Source of the DNA: Closterium sp. Naga37s-1
Lineage: Eukaryota > Streptophyta > Zygnematophyceae > Desmidiales > Closteriaceae
DNA: 64,000 nt
NCBI GenBank assembly: GCA_947471745.1
Contig: CANJKZ010000826.1
Location: 310,001-374,000 of the forward strand
Reading direction: 5' to 3'
A program made the translations under genes and the position numbers. The first letter of the stretch is position 1, and each line of letters begins with the position of its first letter. Below are positions 44,801 to 55,985 of the stretch, one piece after another. The notes under the pieces were generated by a model that was not told where the DNA came from, made no database searches, and saw nothing but the letters and a program-made list of their open reading frames with translations.

Positions 44801-47387
44801 ATGAGACGCCCTGTGTGACATGAGACGCCCTGTGTGACATGAGACGCCCTGTGTGACATGAGACGCCCTGTGTGACATGAGACGCCCTGTGTGACATGAG
44901 ACGCCCTGTGTGACATGAGACGCCCTGTGTGACATGAGACGCCCTGTGTGACATGAGACGCCCTGTGTGACATGAGACGCCCTGTGTGGACATGAGACGC
45001 CCTGTGTGGCATGAGACGCCCTGTGTGGCATGAGACGCCCTGTGTGGCATGAGACGCCCTGTGTGGCATGAGACGCCCTGTGTGGCATGAGACGCCCTGT
45101 GTGGCATGAGACGCCCTGTGTGGCATGAGACGCCCTGTGTGGCATGAGACGCCCTGTGTGACATGAGACGCCCTGTGTGACATGAGACGCCCTGTGTGAC
45201 ATGAGACGCCCTGTGTGACATGAGACGCCCTGTGTGACATGAGACGCCCTGTGTGACATGAGACGCCCTGTGTGACATGAGACGCCCTGTGTGACATGAG
45301 ACGCCCTGTGTGACATGAGACGCCCTGTGTGACATGAGACGCCCTGTGTGACATGAGACGCCCTGTGTGACATGAGACGCCCTGTGTGACATGAGACGCC
45401 CTGTGTGACATGAGACGCCCTGTGTGACATGAGACGCCCTGTGTGACATGAGACGCCCTGTGTGACATGAGACGCCCTGTGTGGCATGAGACGCCCTGTG
45501 TGGCATGAGACGCCCTGTGTGGCATGAGACGCCCTGTGTGGCATGAGACGCCCTGTGTGGCATGAGACGCCCTGTGTGGCATGAGACGCCCTGTGTGGCA
45601 TGAGACGCCCTGTGTGGCATGAGACGCCCTGTGTGGCATGAGACGCCCTGTGTGGCATGAGACGCCCTGTGTGGCATGAGACGCCCTGTGTGGCATGAGA
45701 CGCCCTGTGTGGCATGAGACGCCCTGTGTGGCATGAGACGCCCTGTGTGGCATGAGACGCCCTGTGTGACATGAGACGCCCTGTGTGACATGAGACGCCC
45801 TGTGTGACATGAGACGCCCTGTGTGACATGAGACGCCCTGTGTTACATGAGACGCCCTGTGTGACATGAGACGCCCTGTGTGACATGAGACGCCCTGTGT
45901 GACATGAGACGCCCTGTGTGACATGAGACGCCCTGTGTGACATGAGACGCCCTGTGTGACATGAGACGCCCTGTGTGACATGAGACGCCCTGTGTGACAT
46001 GAGACGCCCTGTGTGACATGAGACGCCCTGTGTGACATGAGACGCCCTGTGTGACATGAGACGCCCTGTGTGACATGAGACGCCCTGTGTGACATGAGAC
46101 GCCCTGTGTGACATGAGACGCCCTGTGTGACATGAGACGCCCTGTGTGGCATGAGACGCCCTGTGTGGCATGAGACGCCCTGTGTGGCATGAGACGCCCT
46201 GTGTGGCATGAGACGCCCTGTGTGGCATGAGACGCCCTGTGTGGCATGAGACGCCCTGTGTGGCATGAGACGCCCTGTGTGGCATGAGACGCCCTGTGTG
46301 GCATGAGACGCCCTGTGTGGCATGAGACGCCCTGTGTGGCATGAGACGCCCTGTGTGGCATGAGACGCCCTGTGTGGCATGAGACGCCCTGTGTGGCATG
46401 AGACGCCCTGTGTGACATGAGACGCCCTGTGTGACATGAGACGCCCTGTGTGACATGAGACGCCCTGTGTGACATGAGACGCCCTGTGTTACATGAGACG
46501 CCCTGTGTGACATGAGACGCCCTGTGTGACATGAGACGCCCTGTGTGACATGAGACGCCCTGTGTGACATGAGACGCCCTGTGTGACATGAGACGCCCTG
46601 TGTGACATGAGACGCCCTGTGTGACATGAGACGCCCTGTGTGACATGAGACGCCCTGTGTGACATGAGACGCCCTGTGTGACATGAGACGCCCTGTGTGA
46701 CATGAGACGCCCTGTGTGACATGAGACGCCCTGTGTGACATGAGACGCCCTGTGTGACATGAGACGCCCTGTGTGACATGAGACGCCCTGTGTGACATGA
46801 GACGCCCTGTGTGACATGAGACGGTTCCGAGTCTGTGTGTTGCACCTCCCTCTTCTGTCTTTTATTGCCTGCAGATGCCTATGCTGCATGGTGGTAACCA
46901 TGTAACCCGCATCACGCCTCCCAGTGCTGAGAGCCCTCTGGTGCTGATTCACAAGCAAGGGCGCATACATGAAGATACAGATTCATATACGGATGTCAAT
47001 GTGCATGTACACGTGCATGGGTACATGCATGCTCACATGGATGCTCACATTAAAGGAAAACACAAGCAGCATCAATGGAAGCAAGATGGTATCAGCTTTA
47101 CCCACAGCAGCAGCAGCAGCAGCAGCAGCGGCGGCAGCAGCAACGAAGTCATTCCGCAGGTTGCTACTAACATTGTTGCTGCTGCTCCTGATGCTGTGAC
47201 TGATTCTGCTGCTGCTGATGTTGCTGCTGGCGATACTGCTGCTGCCAATGCTGCGGTCACGATGACCTTTTCGAGTGATGTTTCTCCTGGTCGACAAGTA
47301 GGAAGCAGATTCGAGTGGAGTGTAGTTACTGTCCCTGACATCTACGTCAGCAAGCGGATTGTGCTACATGGGGTACAACATCAGTGA
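29879..47387 (+). CDS. Predicted secreted fasciclin-like (FAS1) protein with a 15.4-kb satellite intron
   Basis: Three exons join in frame: 29879-30344, 31123-31514 and 46875-47387. They give 456 residues. The N-terminus MAQASSSSFFHLASTPIPPR plus the hydrophobic IVLCLLLLSSAAGAVAG looks like a signal peptide. An Ala-rich region follows, then GFAVFRQLLDERYDEIASAL, ITLLVLTDGCFHP, ADFLSEHLMSG, LVLIHKQGRI and finally VTVPDIYVSKRIVLHGVQ. The last motif and the TDxCF, HLM...AAKGSW...LHGGNHV order recall FAS1 domains of plant fasciclin-like arabinogalactan proteins, extracellular adhesion molecules. Low-complexity inserts (Ala/Thr, acidic, His-rich VHVHVHG, poly-Ser) break the domain. Intron 2 has a GTGAGA donor and a TTGCCTGCAG acceptor, phase 0. 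The intron 1 donor GTTCGT is poor. FAS1 is a moderate call; the gene may have further 3' exons. Confidence 0.55.
30518..30935 (+). repeat. Tandem ~130-bp copies with palindromic joints in intron 1
   Basis: Three copies of GGTCAAAGGGGTGGTCAGCA...CTCCTCGCTC...CCCACTCCCCC begin near 30519, 30650 and 30779. Each is preceded by a near-palindrome with GAGTCGACTC core (GACTTGGAGTCGACTCGCAA in the last two; eroded in the first). A fourth shorter copy (AGCAGCACCGCGCGCACCAA, 30900) follows the imperfect palindrome GAGTTTTGAGACGTTTCAAA ending at 30900. Confidence 0.8.
31572..46823. repeat. 15.25-kb minisatellite, ~800 copies of a 19-bp unit
   Basis: The unit is ACATGAGACGCCCTGTGTG, repeated without interruption through intron 2 of the fasciclin-like gene. 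Two main forms differ at one base (GTGACATGAG or GTGGCATGAG) and occur in long blocks. Rare variants are GTTACATGAG, GTTCCATGAG, GTTGCATGAG, GAGATGCCC, one-base insertions GTGGACATGAG (for example 39056, 39302, 40712, 43086, 44988) and a one-base loss near 42072. Because 19 is not a multiple of 3 and the minus strand has no stop, all three minus frames read the same 19-residue repeat (MSHRASHVTQGVSCHTGRL). The resulting thousand-codon frames are not genes. Confidence 0.97.
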
Positions 47388-47798
47388 TCGTGCATTTACA
47401 GCAGCGAGAATACGGACAATGGTAATAATAATAGACTACTCCTAGCTCATGTTGTATTATACTCGCTGATCCAATGCCAATTGCTCCCCTTCAGCCTCCC
47501 CCAAGTTAGTTGCGATCGGGATTTGCAACAGGGGGAGGCCCAACAGCAAAATTACTGCCTCCTTCCACCCGTTATTCTGCCCTTACCAATGCTTCACTGT
47601 CAGGTGATGGCCAAACATACATGTATATATGATGTATTTTCTGATATATCTCATAACAACAGCTTCCCATGTGGCATTGCAATGCGTACGTCTCATTTCA
47701 GTTCGCAGTCAATACCAGGGAGTTTTCAGAGCAAGGGTTAGGGACAGGGTTTCTGACAAAACCCAAGGCATGTTCGAACACAGGTTGCGTCGTCCATC
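47388..47798. other. 3' flank of the fasciclin-like gene; no other gene seen
   Basis: AT-rich sequence after the stop at 47387, with no convincing frame. It probably holds the 3' UTR or further small exons. Confidence 0.35.
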
Positions 47799-48101
47799 CA
47801 GGGCCTATTTTTGGATTTTAGGTACTCTGATTTCCAGAGTAGTTTTTTTCCCAACTCTGAAATCTAGGGTTGTTCCTGCGCCTTACTCTGATTTGTCAGA
47901 GTAACCCTATACTTTCAAAAAAAAACCCAGGCACGTCAGAGTAATATTTTTCTCTACTCTGATGCTAGTTAAGTTTGGTGTACCATGACCTTAATAGGTT
48001 TTTGTTACGCCTTTTGTACTTGCATTTCCGCGTCGCCCACGATTCCCCCCTCACTGCGATGTTTCAGAGTGAGGTGTTGGCGGCACCGATAATCTGACTA
48101 A

Positions 48102-48245
48102 GGGCGTGTCCGAAGTGAAACGTCAATAGATGTCGCTGGATGTCGGTAAATGTCATCCCTCGGATCGACAGTTCCAACCGTCAGGATTTACCGACATCCC
48201 CAAACGGATGTCCACGGATGTCGACGTTTCACTTCGGACACCCCC
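48102..48245. mobile_element. Small MITE, first of an adjacent pair
   Basis: GGGCGTGTCCGAAGTGAAAC at 48102 is mirrored by GTTTCACTTCGGACACCCCC ending at 48245. A second inner part, GGATGTCGACGTTTCAC, continues the symmetry. Ends of the GGGCGTGT type recall PIF/Harbinger-like MITEs; that is inference. Confidence 0.75.
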
Positions 48246-48403
48246 AAAGAGCGTGTCTGAAGTGAAATGTCGACGGATGTACAGTTTCGTCGGGGAATGC
48301 TGGCGAATCTCAACCCTCGGATTGAGCGTTCCGACCGTCAGGATTCCTCGACGTCCCTCAAAGTTTCGTCGGGAAACGTCGACGTTCACTTCAGACATAA
48401 AGA
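48246..48403. mobile_element. Small MITE, second of an adjacent pair
   Basis: AGCGTGTCTGAAGTGAAATG at about 48250 is mirrored by GACGTTCACTTCAGACAT ending near 48399. The interior CCCTCGGATTGAGCGTTCCG, ACCGTCAGGATT is related to the first MITE (CCCTCGGATCGACAGTTCC, ACCGTCAGGATT), so both are one family lying back to back. Confidence 0.75.
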
Positions 48404-48860
48404 GAGAGGGGACTGGCTGGCATCGTGCGCTGGTTGGGAAAGTTGTCAAACTACGGTAGCCAATCAGTGCTCATATTGCCGCCAACACACGACAGAAATC
48501 AGGAGAATGATCTCGACGATTCGGGGAAAACCCGCTAAACGCAGGGGGAGGTGGGGAGGGGAGGGGGACGGGGGAGGGGGGGCCGGCAGGTATTCCCTAT
48601 ACAGAGTAAATTCGGTCCCCGAAAAAAAAAACCCAAAGGCCTCAGAGTAAACTACAGCATAACTCTGACAAATCAGAGAAATCGGAAGTCCCAAAAAAAT
48701 TACCCAGCGGGTACAGAGTTACTTTCAAAAATGACTCTGATTTTCAGAGAAACAGAGTAATTTACTCTGAAAACGTGAGGCCTGGGCACCAAGCCCGCGG
48801 GAGCCTCGCGAAGCCCGTCGGCACGTGGAGTTCGCGGCGACAAGTAGCGAACAGGCCATC

Positions 48861-49664
48861 ATGGCACCAATGCCACTCAAGCCGCAACGCCCGTCCTGCT
48901 TCGACCCGAGCCAGGATGGAGGTCCGACGGTTCAATCGTGGGTCTTCACGATGAACGTCTTCTTCGACGCGAATTACGTCGAGTCGGACGCAGCGAAGAT
49001 TCGGTATGCAGTTTCGCTGCTAAGGGGCCCCGCCATGGACTGGTGGCGAGTCATCGTGACGTCGCCACGCGCCTACGAGCCACCGTCGCAAGAGGAAGGG
49101 CCCACGGGTCCAGCTGTCACCTGGAGTTCATTCTGCGAGACCGCCCAATACAGCACGTGGGATGCGTGGTGCGCAGGGCTTCGGGCGCGCTTTGAGCCGA
49201 TCGCGGCTTCTATTTCGGCGCGTCAGAGATTGCGCACTTGGCGGCAGCTCGGATCGGTTCAAGACTATACGAGTGGTTTTCTCGCATTATGCGAGGAAGT
49301 CGGCTACATGCACGAAGCGGAGCCGGTGGACCGTTACGTCGGAGGGCTGAAGCCGGACATCTCGCACGAAATCATGCTACGCGGGTTCTCGAACTTCAAC
49401 GAGATTCTCGCGCTCGCCGAGAAAATCGACATTTTACGCCGTCCGAGACCGGGGTCCTACTATGGACATCGTCCTCGGGGACCGATCGAGCACGCCACTG
49501 TACACGCTGTTGCGACGAATGCAGCTGCCGCGCCGTTTAAGGGGCGCTGCTTTGCTTGCAACAGGCCGGGCCATCGCAAGAGCGAATGCCCAGAGGAGCT
49601 AAGGCGCCGCGGAGCAGAGCAGGGGAGGGAGTCTCCAAGGCAGGGAAACGCCAGCAGTCAGTAG
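48861..49664 (+). CDS. gypsy Gag with CCHC zinc knuckle
   Basis: 267 residues from MAPMPLKPQRPSCFDPSQDG (first ATG of the frame). It has the retrotransposon Gag fold signature (SWVFTMNVFFDA, YAVSLLRGPAMDWWR, TWDAWCAGLRARFEP, RTWRQLGSVQDYTSGF, DRYVGGLKPDISHEI) and a zinc knuckle CFACNRPGHRKSEC (C-x2-C-x4-H-x4-C) near residues 238-251. It forms the particle that packages element RNA. The stop at 49664 is followed by the pol frame, which overlaps it in another frame (open from 49556). No break is visible in this gene. Confidence 0.92.
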   Translation: MAPMPLKPQRPSCFDPSQDGGPTVQSWVFTMNVFFDANYVESDAAKIRYAVSLLRGPAMDWWRVIVTSPRAYEPPSQEEGPTGPAVTWSSFCETAQYSTWDAWCAGLRARFEPIAASISARQRLRTWRQLGSVQDYTSGFLALCEEVGYMHEAEPVDRYVGGLKPDISHEIMLRGFSNFNEILALAEKIDILRRPRPGSYYGHRPRGPIEHATVHAVATNAAAAPFKGRCFACNRPGHRKSECPEELRRRGAEQGRESPRQGNASSQ

Positions 49665-50841
49665 GAACCAGGCCAACTACTGACGAGACTGCCTGCTCGC
49701 CCAACCCCACCGACCCTCACCGAGTCACAGTACATATTCATGCTATCGATCGGACTCGGACGAATAAGGAGGGTACAGCGACGGATTGTCCAGTACTGAT
49801 CCACGGGAAAATACAGGGAGTAGCAGTGAAGATTTTTATCGACGGAGGAGCAAGCCACAGTTTAGTTAATACCGCAACCGCACGAAAACTGCAGCTGACA
49901 CTTAGCCGTTGCTTACCGGAGATAGACGCACGCTTAGTCGACGGCACGCCACTGGCCATACGGGAAAAAGGTAGAGAGAGTCAAAGTCCGCTGCGGGGGA
50001 AATTTCGGGTTTACACAGGAAATGCTCGCAACGACACTGGATGGGCACGATTTTTTATTGGGACGTGATTGGCTGCGACGATATAACCCGCGAATTGACT
50101 GGACGACGGGTAGCTGCACCGTACGAAGTAGTGATAACTGGGTCGAGCTACCTCACTGGCAGTCGCCCGAGTCTTCAACGGTACACGTCAACGCCATCAC
50201 AATGAAACGGGCTGTCGCTGCTGGAGCTGACGTGTACGCAGTAGACATCGCAGTAGTAGAGGAAGCAGAGCAGCCGAGTGATTTCAAGAAACTCCTGGCA
50301 GCCGTACCGCCCGAATTACAGGAACTGTTGAAACGATACCCCGGGATTTTCCCCGACGACTTACCGGAAGGACTGCCACCTCAGCGAGCACATGACCACC
50401 GAATCGAATTAGAACCGGGGGCACAGCCAACCGTACAGCGCCAGTTCAGACTGACACAGCCCGAGCTCGACGAACTAAGGAAGCAGTTAGATTACCTGTT
50501 AGAGAAAAAATTCATCAGATCGAGCTCGTCACCATTCGCCGCACCGATACTATTCACGCCGAAAAAAGACGGGGGTTTTCGCATGTGTATCGACTACAGA
50601 GCACTGAACAGGGTAACAGTCAAGTCGCGGTACCCAATTCCCCGCGCCGACGAACTGATCGACCAACTGCGAACAGCACGGGTTTTTTCGAAAATAGATT
50701 TACGAGGAGGTTACCATCAGATTAGGGTCGAACCATCGGACTGCGCCAAAACAGCTTTCAGGACTAGGTACGGGTCGTTCGAGTACACTGTGATGCCATT
50801 CGGGCTGACCAACGCACCGGCAACTTTTCAGATGACCATGA

Positions 50842-50969
50842 TGTGAGAATAACGAGGAAGTGGTTGACTAAGGGAAAGGTTGGGTACAAGTACAAACCTA
50901 GAAATGTGTTGTACCCCATGTGTGCTACCCCACTATAGCCTACACAGGCTAAGTCATACAAGTCTGACA
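50842..50969 (-). repeat. copia-2 3' LTR
   Basis: 128 bp. On the plus strand it begins TGTGAGAATAACGAGGAAG and ends CATACAAGTCTGACA. It pairs with 57762-57889. Confidence 0.95.
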
Positions 50970-51166
50970 CACCCCCATAGGCAAAGTGGGGGAGAACAAG
51001 AGGTCACAAGACCAGTCAAGCAAAGCAAAGCAAGCTCAAGGTGGATCACAACGTCACCACACATTCCGAGCACAAGTTCAAGGCCACAAGGCCAGTTCAC
51101 ATGCAAGATCATATATAAAGGTAAACAAGCAAGTGCAGGTATAGAAAGATCACAGTACAAGCAAGG

Positions 51167-54100
51167 TCAAGAAGTGAGCAAGTGAGGCCAAGTAGGCACA
51201 AGACCTAGCATCGTACAGAAGCGCTGATGATCACAAGGCGGAAGTGCCTTGGTAAAGATATCAGCAGTGTTGGCCTCAGAGGCCACGTACGCAAGGCGCA
51301 GCTGACCACGCTGCTGCAGCTCACGAGCAAGAAAGTAGCGAAGAGCAATGTGCTTCGTTCTGTGCTCCAGTCTGTGCTCCCGACACAAGGCCAGCATGGC
51401 CTTGTTGTCTACGTACAGAACTGGAGGAGAACGAGGCGGCTCTCCAAGGTCAGTCAGCAGGTAGGTGAGCCAGCGTAGCTCCTGTGCAGCAATGGCCCCT
51501 GCGTAGATCTCAGCCTCACAGCTCGAGCTGAGAACAGAAGACGAGCGGGTAGACCGCCACGAAACAGAACCGGAACCAAGGCTGAAGGTGTAATCCTGTG
51601 ACGACCGCTGCGTAGCCAAGTCGTCAACCCAAGACGTGTCTGCGTGACCAGTGAGGACCACTGGACTCCGCCCTCCAAGCACTAGCCCCATGCGCGACGT
51701 ACTGCACAAGTAGCGCAACACCCTCTTCGCTGCAGCCATGTGCTCAGGGAGGTGTCTCCCAGGAGCAACATAGCGTGCCAAGATGCTAAGAGGGTATGCA
51801 AGGTCAGGTCGTGTGCAGGTCATCAGGTACATGAGGCAGCCAACAAGCTCTGGGTACGGGCCACTCGGCTCTACGGACTCATCCGAAGGCAGAGCTGAGA
51901 GCGAGTGGCGAGTAGACAGAGGAGTGGCCTGTGGCGAGGAGTACGTGAAGCCGAAGCGCTGAAGGACCTGCTGCACCATGTGTGACTGAGTCAGGATAAT
52001 GGTGCGCTGTGCTCTGTCCCGGGTGATCTGCAAGCCAAGGTAGCTGCGCAGTCCACCCAGGTCTGTGCACGTGTGTCTCTTCTGCAGCTCGGACTTCACG
52101 TGGGCGAGTCCAGCAATGTCAGCTGTGGCAAAGACCAAGTCGTCGACGTACACGAGGATGTAGAACGGCGGCAAAGACGTGTCGGTGCGCAGAAACAGCG
52201 ACGGGTCGGCAGTAGAAGGAGCAAACCCAAGAGCCGCAAGTGTAGTCCTCAGTGTGTCGTGCCACTCACGAGGTGCCTGGCGGAGACCGTAGACTGGCCG
52301 CCGGAGGCTCCACTGGGTGCCAGGAGGAAAAGACCCAGTGAAGCCAGGTGGGTGGCGCAGCCAGATCTCCTCGTGCAGGCTACCCTGTAGGAAAGCAGTG
52401 CTGAAGTCAAGAGAGTGAAGCTCGTAGTCGCGCTGAGCGGCTATGTGCAGTAGCACCCAAAGAGTGGTCATCTTCAGGGTGGGAGAGAAGGTCTGAAAGT
52501 AGTCAACTCCCTGCCGCTGACTGAAGCCTCGAGCCACGTAACGCGCCTTGAAGACTGGCGGAGAACCCGGCGGCCGCTTCACCCTAAAAATCCACATGCC
52601 ACTGACGATGTTCGCCCCAGGTGGGGGAACCTCGTCGACGTAGGTGCCTGTGGACTTCCAGGAAGCCATCTCTGCGTCCATGGCTGCCTGCCACTGAGAG
52701 GAGTAGGGACCCTCTATCGCCTCCGCGTAAGAGCGCGGAGTCGGGATGTCTGGTGCATCCGGGTCTCCCTCAGGGGCCAGCAGCATGGACACGAGATGAG
52801 GTGAAACAGCAGCAAAGCACTGGAACTCCTCCTGCCTGTCCTCAAGGACGTCCGTGCCAAGGGCACACTCACCCCCGACGGACGGAGGACAGACAGACTC
52901 AGACTCAGCGACAAGACTAGCAGCGTAGTCTAGACGACAGCGAGCAGCAAAATCGACAAGCTCAGCAACTAAGGCAGACGCAGCAGTGGACTCGAAGGAA
53001 GGGTCAGTGACGACAGTAGCAAGGAGACGCGTGACAGTAGGACTGGCAGCACGAAGGGAGTCCGACTCTGGGTCAGCAAGAGCAGGAAGAGAGGACTCAG
53101 GAGGAGAAGGCAAAAGGGCACGCAGTGGAGCAGTGGAAGGACGCAGAGACATCCGGTGCGTGCCGGGGACAGGGGGAGGACGCTGACGCGAACCACGACC
53201 ACTAGTGCGAGCAGCACGGACAGGCGACGCAGGACGAGACGCAGGCTCACGACGCTCAGCAAGACCTCCAGTAGGACCAGTGTAGGGAGAAGGAGCAGGC
53301 AGTGGGGAGGCTAGCTGTAACTGTAACTCAGACAGGACAGGCGGCGGACACTCTAAGAGAGGAGCAGGACTAGTAGAGGGCGGAAGACCAAGAACCTGCT
53401 CAAGGAGCGGAACGAAGTACGGCCGCGGCCGTGCAGCACCCCCAGAACCAGCAGGAACAGCGCCAGCACCACGAACGGCAGTACCAGCTCCAGTAGCACC
53501 CCCAGCTCCAGCAGCGCCAGCAGCTCCAGCACCAGCACCCCCAACAGCAGCACCAGCTCCAGTACCACCCCCAGCTCCAGCCGCGCCAGCAGCACCAGCT
53601 CCAGCAGCACCAACACCAGCACCCTCAAAAGCACCAGAACCAGCAGCACCTCCAGCGCCAACACCCCCAGCAGCTCCAGCTCCAGCTCTAGGAGAAGGAG
53701 TACCCACAGGCCCAGCAGCTCCAGTACCTCCAGTACGAGCACCTCCGGGACCCGTGGCACCAGCACCCTCAGCAGCAGTAGAACCTCCAGCACCAGCAGC
53801 ACCTCCAGCACCAGCAGTACGGCTCCAACGCCGAGCAAACCACTCGCGCAGCTCCTGTGGAGAGAGTAACTCTCGCCGGGACGAAGCACCCGAAGGACCT
53901 CCAGGCCCAGTCCCTCCAGACGCCACACGAGCAGGCTCAGCACCCCCAGGCTCCACACCCCTAGGCTCAGCATCCCCAGGCTCAGCAACCCCAGGCTCAG
54001 CACCCCCAGTCTCAGCGCCCGCAGAGTCAGCACCCCCAGGCTCAGCACCCCTAGCAGCACCAGAGTCAACATCTACCTCGACAGGCTCGACTGCGTCTAC

Positions 54101-55985
54101 CTGGGACACACCTGAGGGGGCAGGACTCTGAGGGGGGAGGGGGTCTACCGGGGGGGGACCTGGCGCGAGGAAGAGCGGCGGCGGGGGGAGGGACACAGTG
54201 CGGTAGGGGAAGAGACTCGTCAAACGTGACGTCCTGAGAGGACAGAACACGGCGCGAGGTGGGGTGGTAAAACTGCCAACCAGGCGCGTCAGGGGGGAAG
54301 CCAAGGAAGACGCAGGGAACAGCACGGGGGGACAGCTTGTCCGCAGACAAGTCGCGGACAAACGCCCGGGATCCCCAAACACGGAACGCAGACGCATCGC
54401 CAACCTTCCCCGTCCACCGCGGAGCAGGGGAGGTCTCCGGCATGGAGACCCGGGGCTGAAGGTTGATCTGATGCGCCGCGTACTGAACCGCGAACGGCCA
54501 CAGAAAATGGGGGGCAGCCGCATGGATCATGGACGTACGAGCGACGTCCATGACCATGCCAATGCGGCGCTCAGCAATCCCATTTTGCTGTGGAGAGGCC
54601 GGAAGCGTGAACGTCTGGCGGATGCCCTGTGCACGACAGAAGGCTCGCAGAAGGTCAGAGGAGAACTCTCCGCCTCTGTCGGAGTGCAGACGCAGAACAG
54701 GAAAGTCAGAGCCGAAACTCTCTCTGAGCTGGAGACGAGCAGCGCGGATCCAGTCGATCAACACCCCAGTGACCTCACCCTTGCTGCGCAAGGGGAAGAC
54801 GGTGGTGTAACGCGAGTAGTCGTCAACCACCAGCAGGAAGTAACGCTCGTGACCCTGTCCACGGACGCGGGCGGGCCCCACACGTCCATGTGAAGCGTCT
54901 GCAGTGGAGCCTCTGTCGGAGGAAACTCGGAGGAGTGAGGAGCAGCGCGCTGCCGCCCCTCGACGCAGGGAACGCAGGTAGGGGCAGGCCCTGGAGGAAG
55001 AGGAGGGAGGGACCGGGGGAGACCAGAGACAAGGACACGGGAGGCCATGCCTCGGAGACGAGGCAGGGAGGGGTGACCAAGGCGGTGGTGCCAGAGGAGA
55101 GTCTGGTGAGACAGGAGACGACACGAGCAGGGGGCAGACTTAGGACTAGACCTGGACGCCGCAGCAGACACCTGACCCGACGCAGCTACCTGACCAGACG
55201 CAGCAACCGGAGGAGACCCAGTAGTCAGTGTGTACAGGCTCGACCCCGGCCGACGGGTAAACGTGGCCAAGTATCGGCCCGTCCGAGCACACGTGCAGTG
55301 GGTCACTCGCTGACACGCAGGAGTGAACTGGTGAACCCCCCGATCCTGTAGATCAACACCACTCACCAAGTTCGTAGAGAACGAGGGGAGGTAAAGACCT
55401 GACAGGGTGCCAGAAGGGGCCGCCGGACACGGTAAGACAGTGGAGAAGTGGGCAAGGACAGGACCCCCAGAGGGGTCTGCCAGGGAGACCGCAACTGGCC
55501 GACTAAGTGGCGTGAGTGTGGTGCGGTCTCGAAAGAAGGAGCGGGAAACACCCGAGTCAAGGGTGAAGGTGTGGGAGGCCTGAGCCGACGTGGTACCTGA
55601 GAGAGCAGACTCACCAGCACCTGGGGCAGCAGACTCACTAGCACCTAGAGCAGCAGCCTCACCAGCACCTAGAGCAGCAGTCTCAATGCCCGGGTCAGGC
55701 GGAACACACAGGTAACAGTCACCCTCATCACTAGTAGGCAATGCATACATGGCAGTGAGGATAGCATCATAGTCAAGAGTATAGATATCTACCCTCAGCC
55801 TAAGCAGCTCCACCCAGTCGGGGAGCTCAGCCGCGTCGCCAAACTCCGTACGCCAGGCGTCGCTCAGACGGGCGAAGCAGCGGGACTCTGCGTGACCAAA
55901 CGTCCCGCAAGGCTGACCAGTCCGAGCACCAGTGCGAATGACGTACGGACAGCGAGCAGTACCCCGTGACCCGTCACGCTGAGCG
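51167..55985 (-). pseudogene. copia-2 Pol with two frameshifts
   Basis: From 55985 downwards: variant zinc site (CPYVIRTGARTGQPC..H..C, about 55960-55885), protease (LDSGVSRSFF near 55560), GAG-pre-integrase (HHRLGHPSL near 55070) and integrase start HMDVWGP. At about 54873 one C is missing relative to copia-1, moving the frame (integrase continues as GQGHERYFLLVVDDYSRY). At about 54213 17 bases are missing relative to copia-1, moving it again. RT with YVDDLVFA (about 52145) and RNase H (DTSWVDDLATQ, SSCEAEI, VDNKAML) then run uninterrupted to 51167. A TGA at 55990-55988 stands where copia-1 has the Trp of QLREWY. Confidence 0.9.

Larger units (their letters stand above)
47799..48784. mobile_element. 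hAT-like non-autonomous element (ends imperfect)
   Basis: Left end CAGGGCCTATTTTTGG (47799) and right end ...GTGAGGCCTG (48784) form an imperfect inverted repeat like the CAGGGCCT ends of the element at 8568. Just inside both ends are many ACTCTGA/TCAGAGT subterminal motifs in both directions, as in the first element (there CACTGA/TCAGTG). No target duplicate is found, so one side may have been rearranged. It carries two MITEs and has no transposase. Its right edge abuts the gypsy gag leader. Confidence 0.55.

Noticed and set aside
31572..46823. A CRISPR array
   Set aside because: Units are 19 bp, contiguous, with no unique spacers, inside a eukaryotic intron.
31326..46970. Very long minus-strand open frames (up to ~3000 codons) reading MSHRASHVTQGVSCHTGRL repeats
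   Set aside because: They are a by-product of the 19-bp satellite: the unit length is not a multiple of three and has no minus-strand stop, so every frame is open and gives the same repeat. Frame ends coincide only with rare GTTAC variant units.
47799..48784. 5' LTR of the gypsy element
   Set aside because: No similarity to the 3' LTR start (TGTAAGGAAAA); the sequence has hAT-like inverted ends and subterminal motifs instead.
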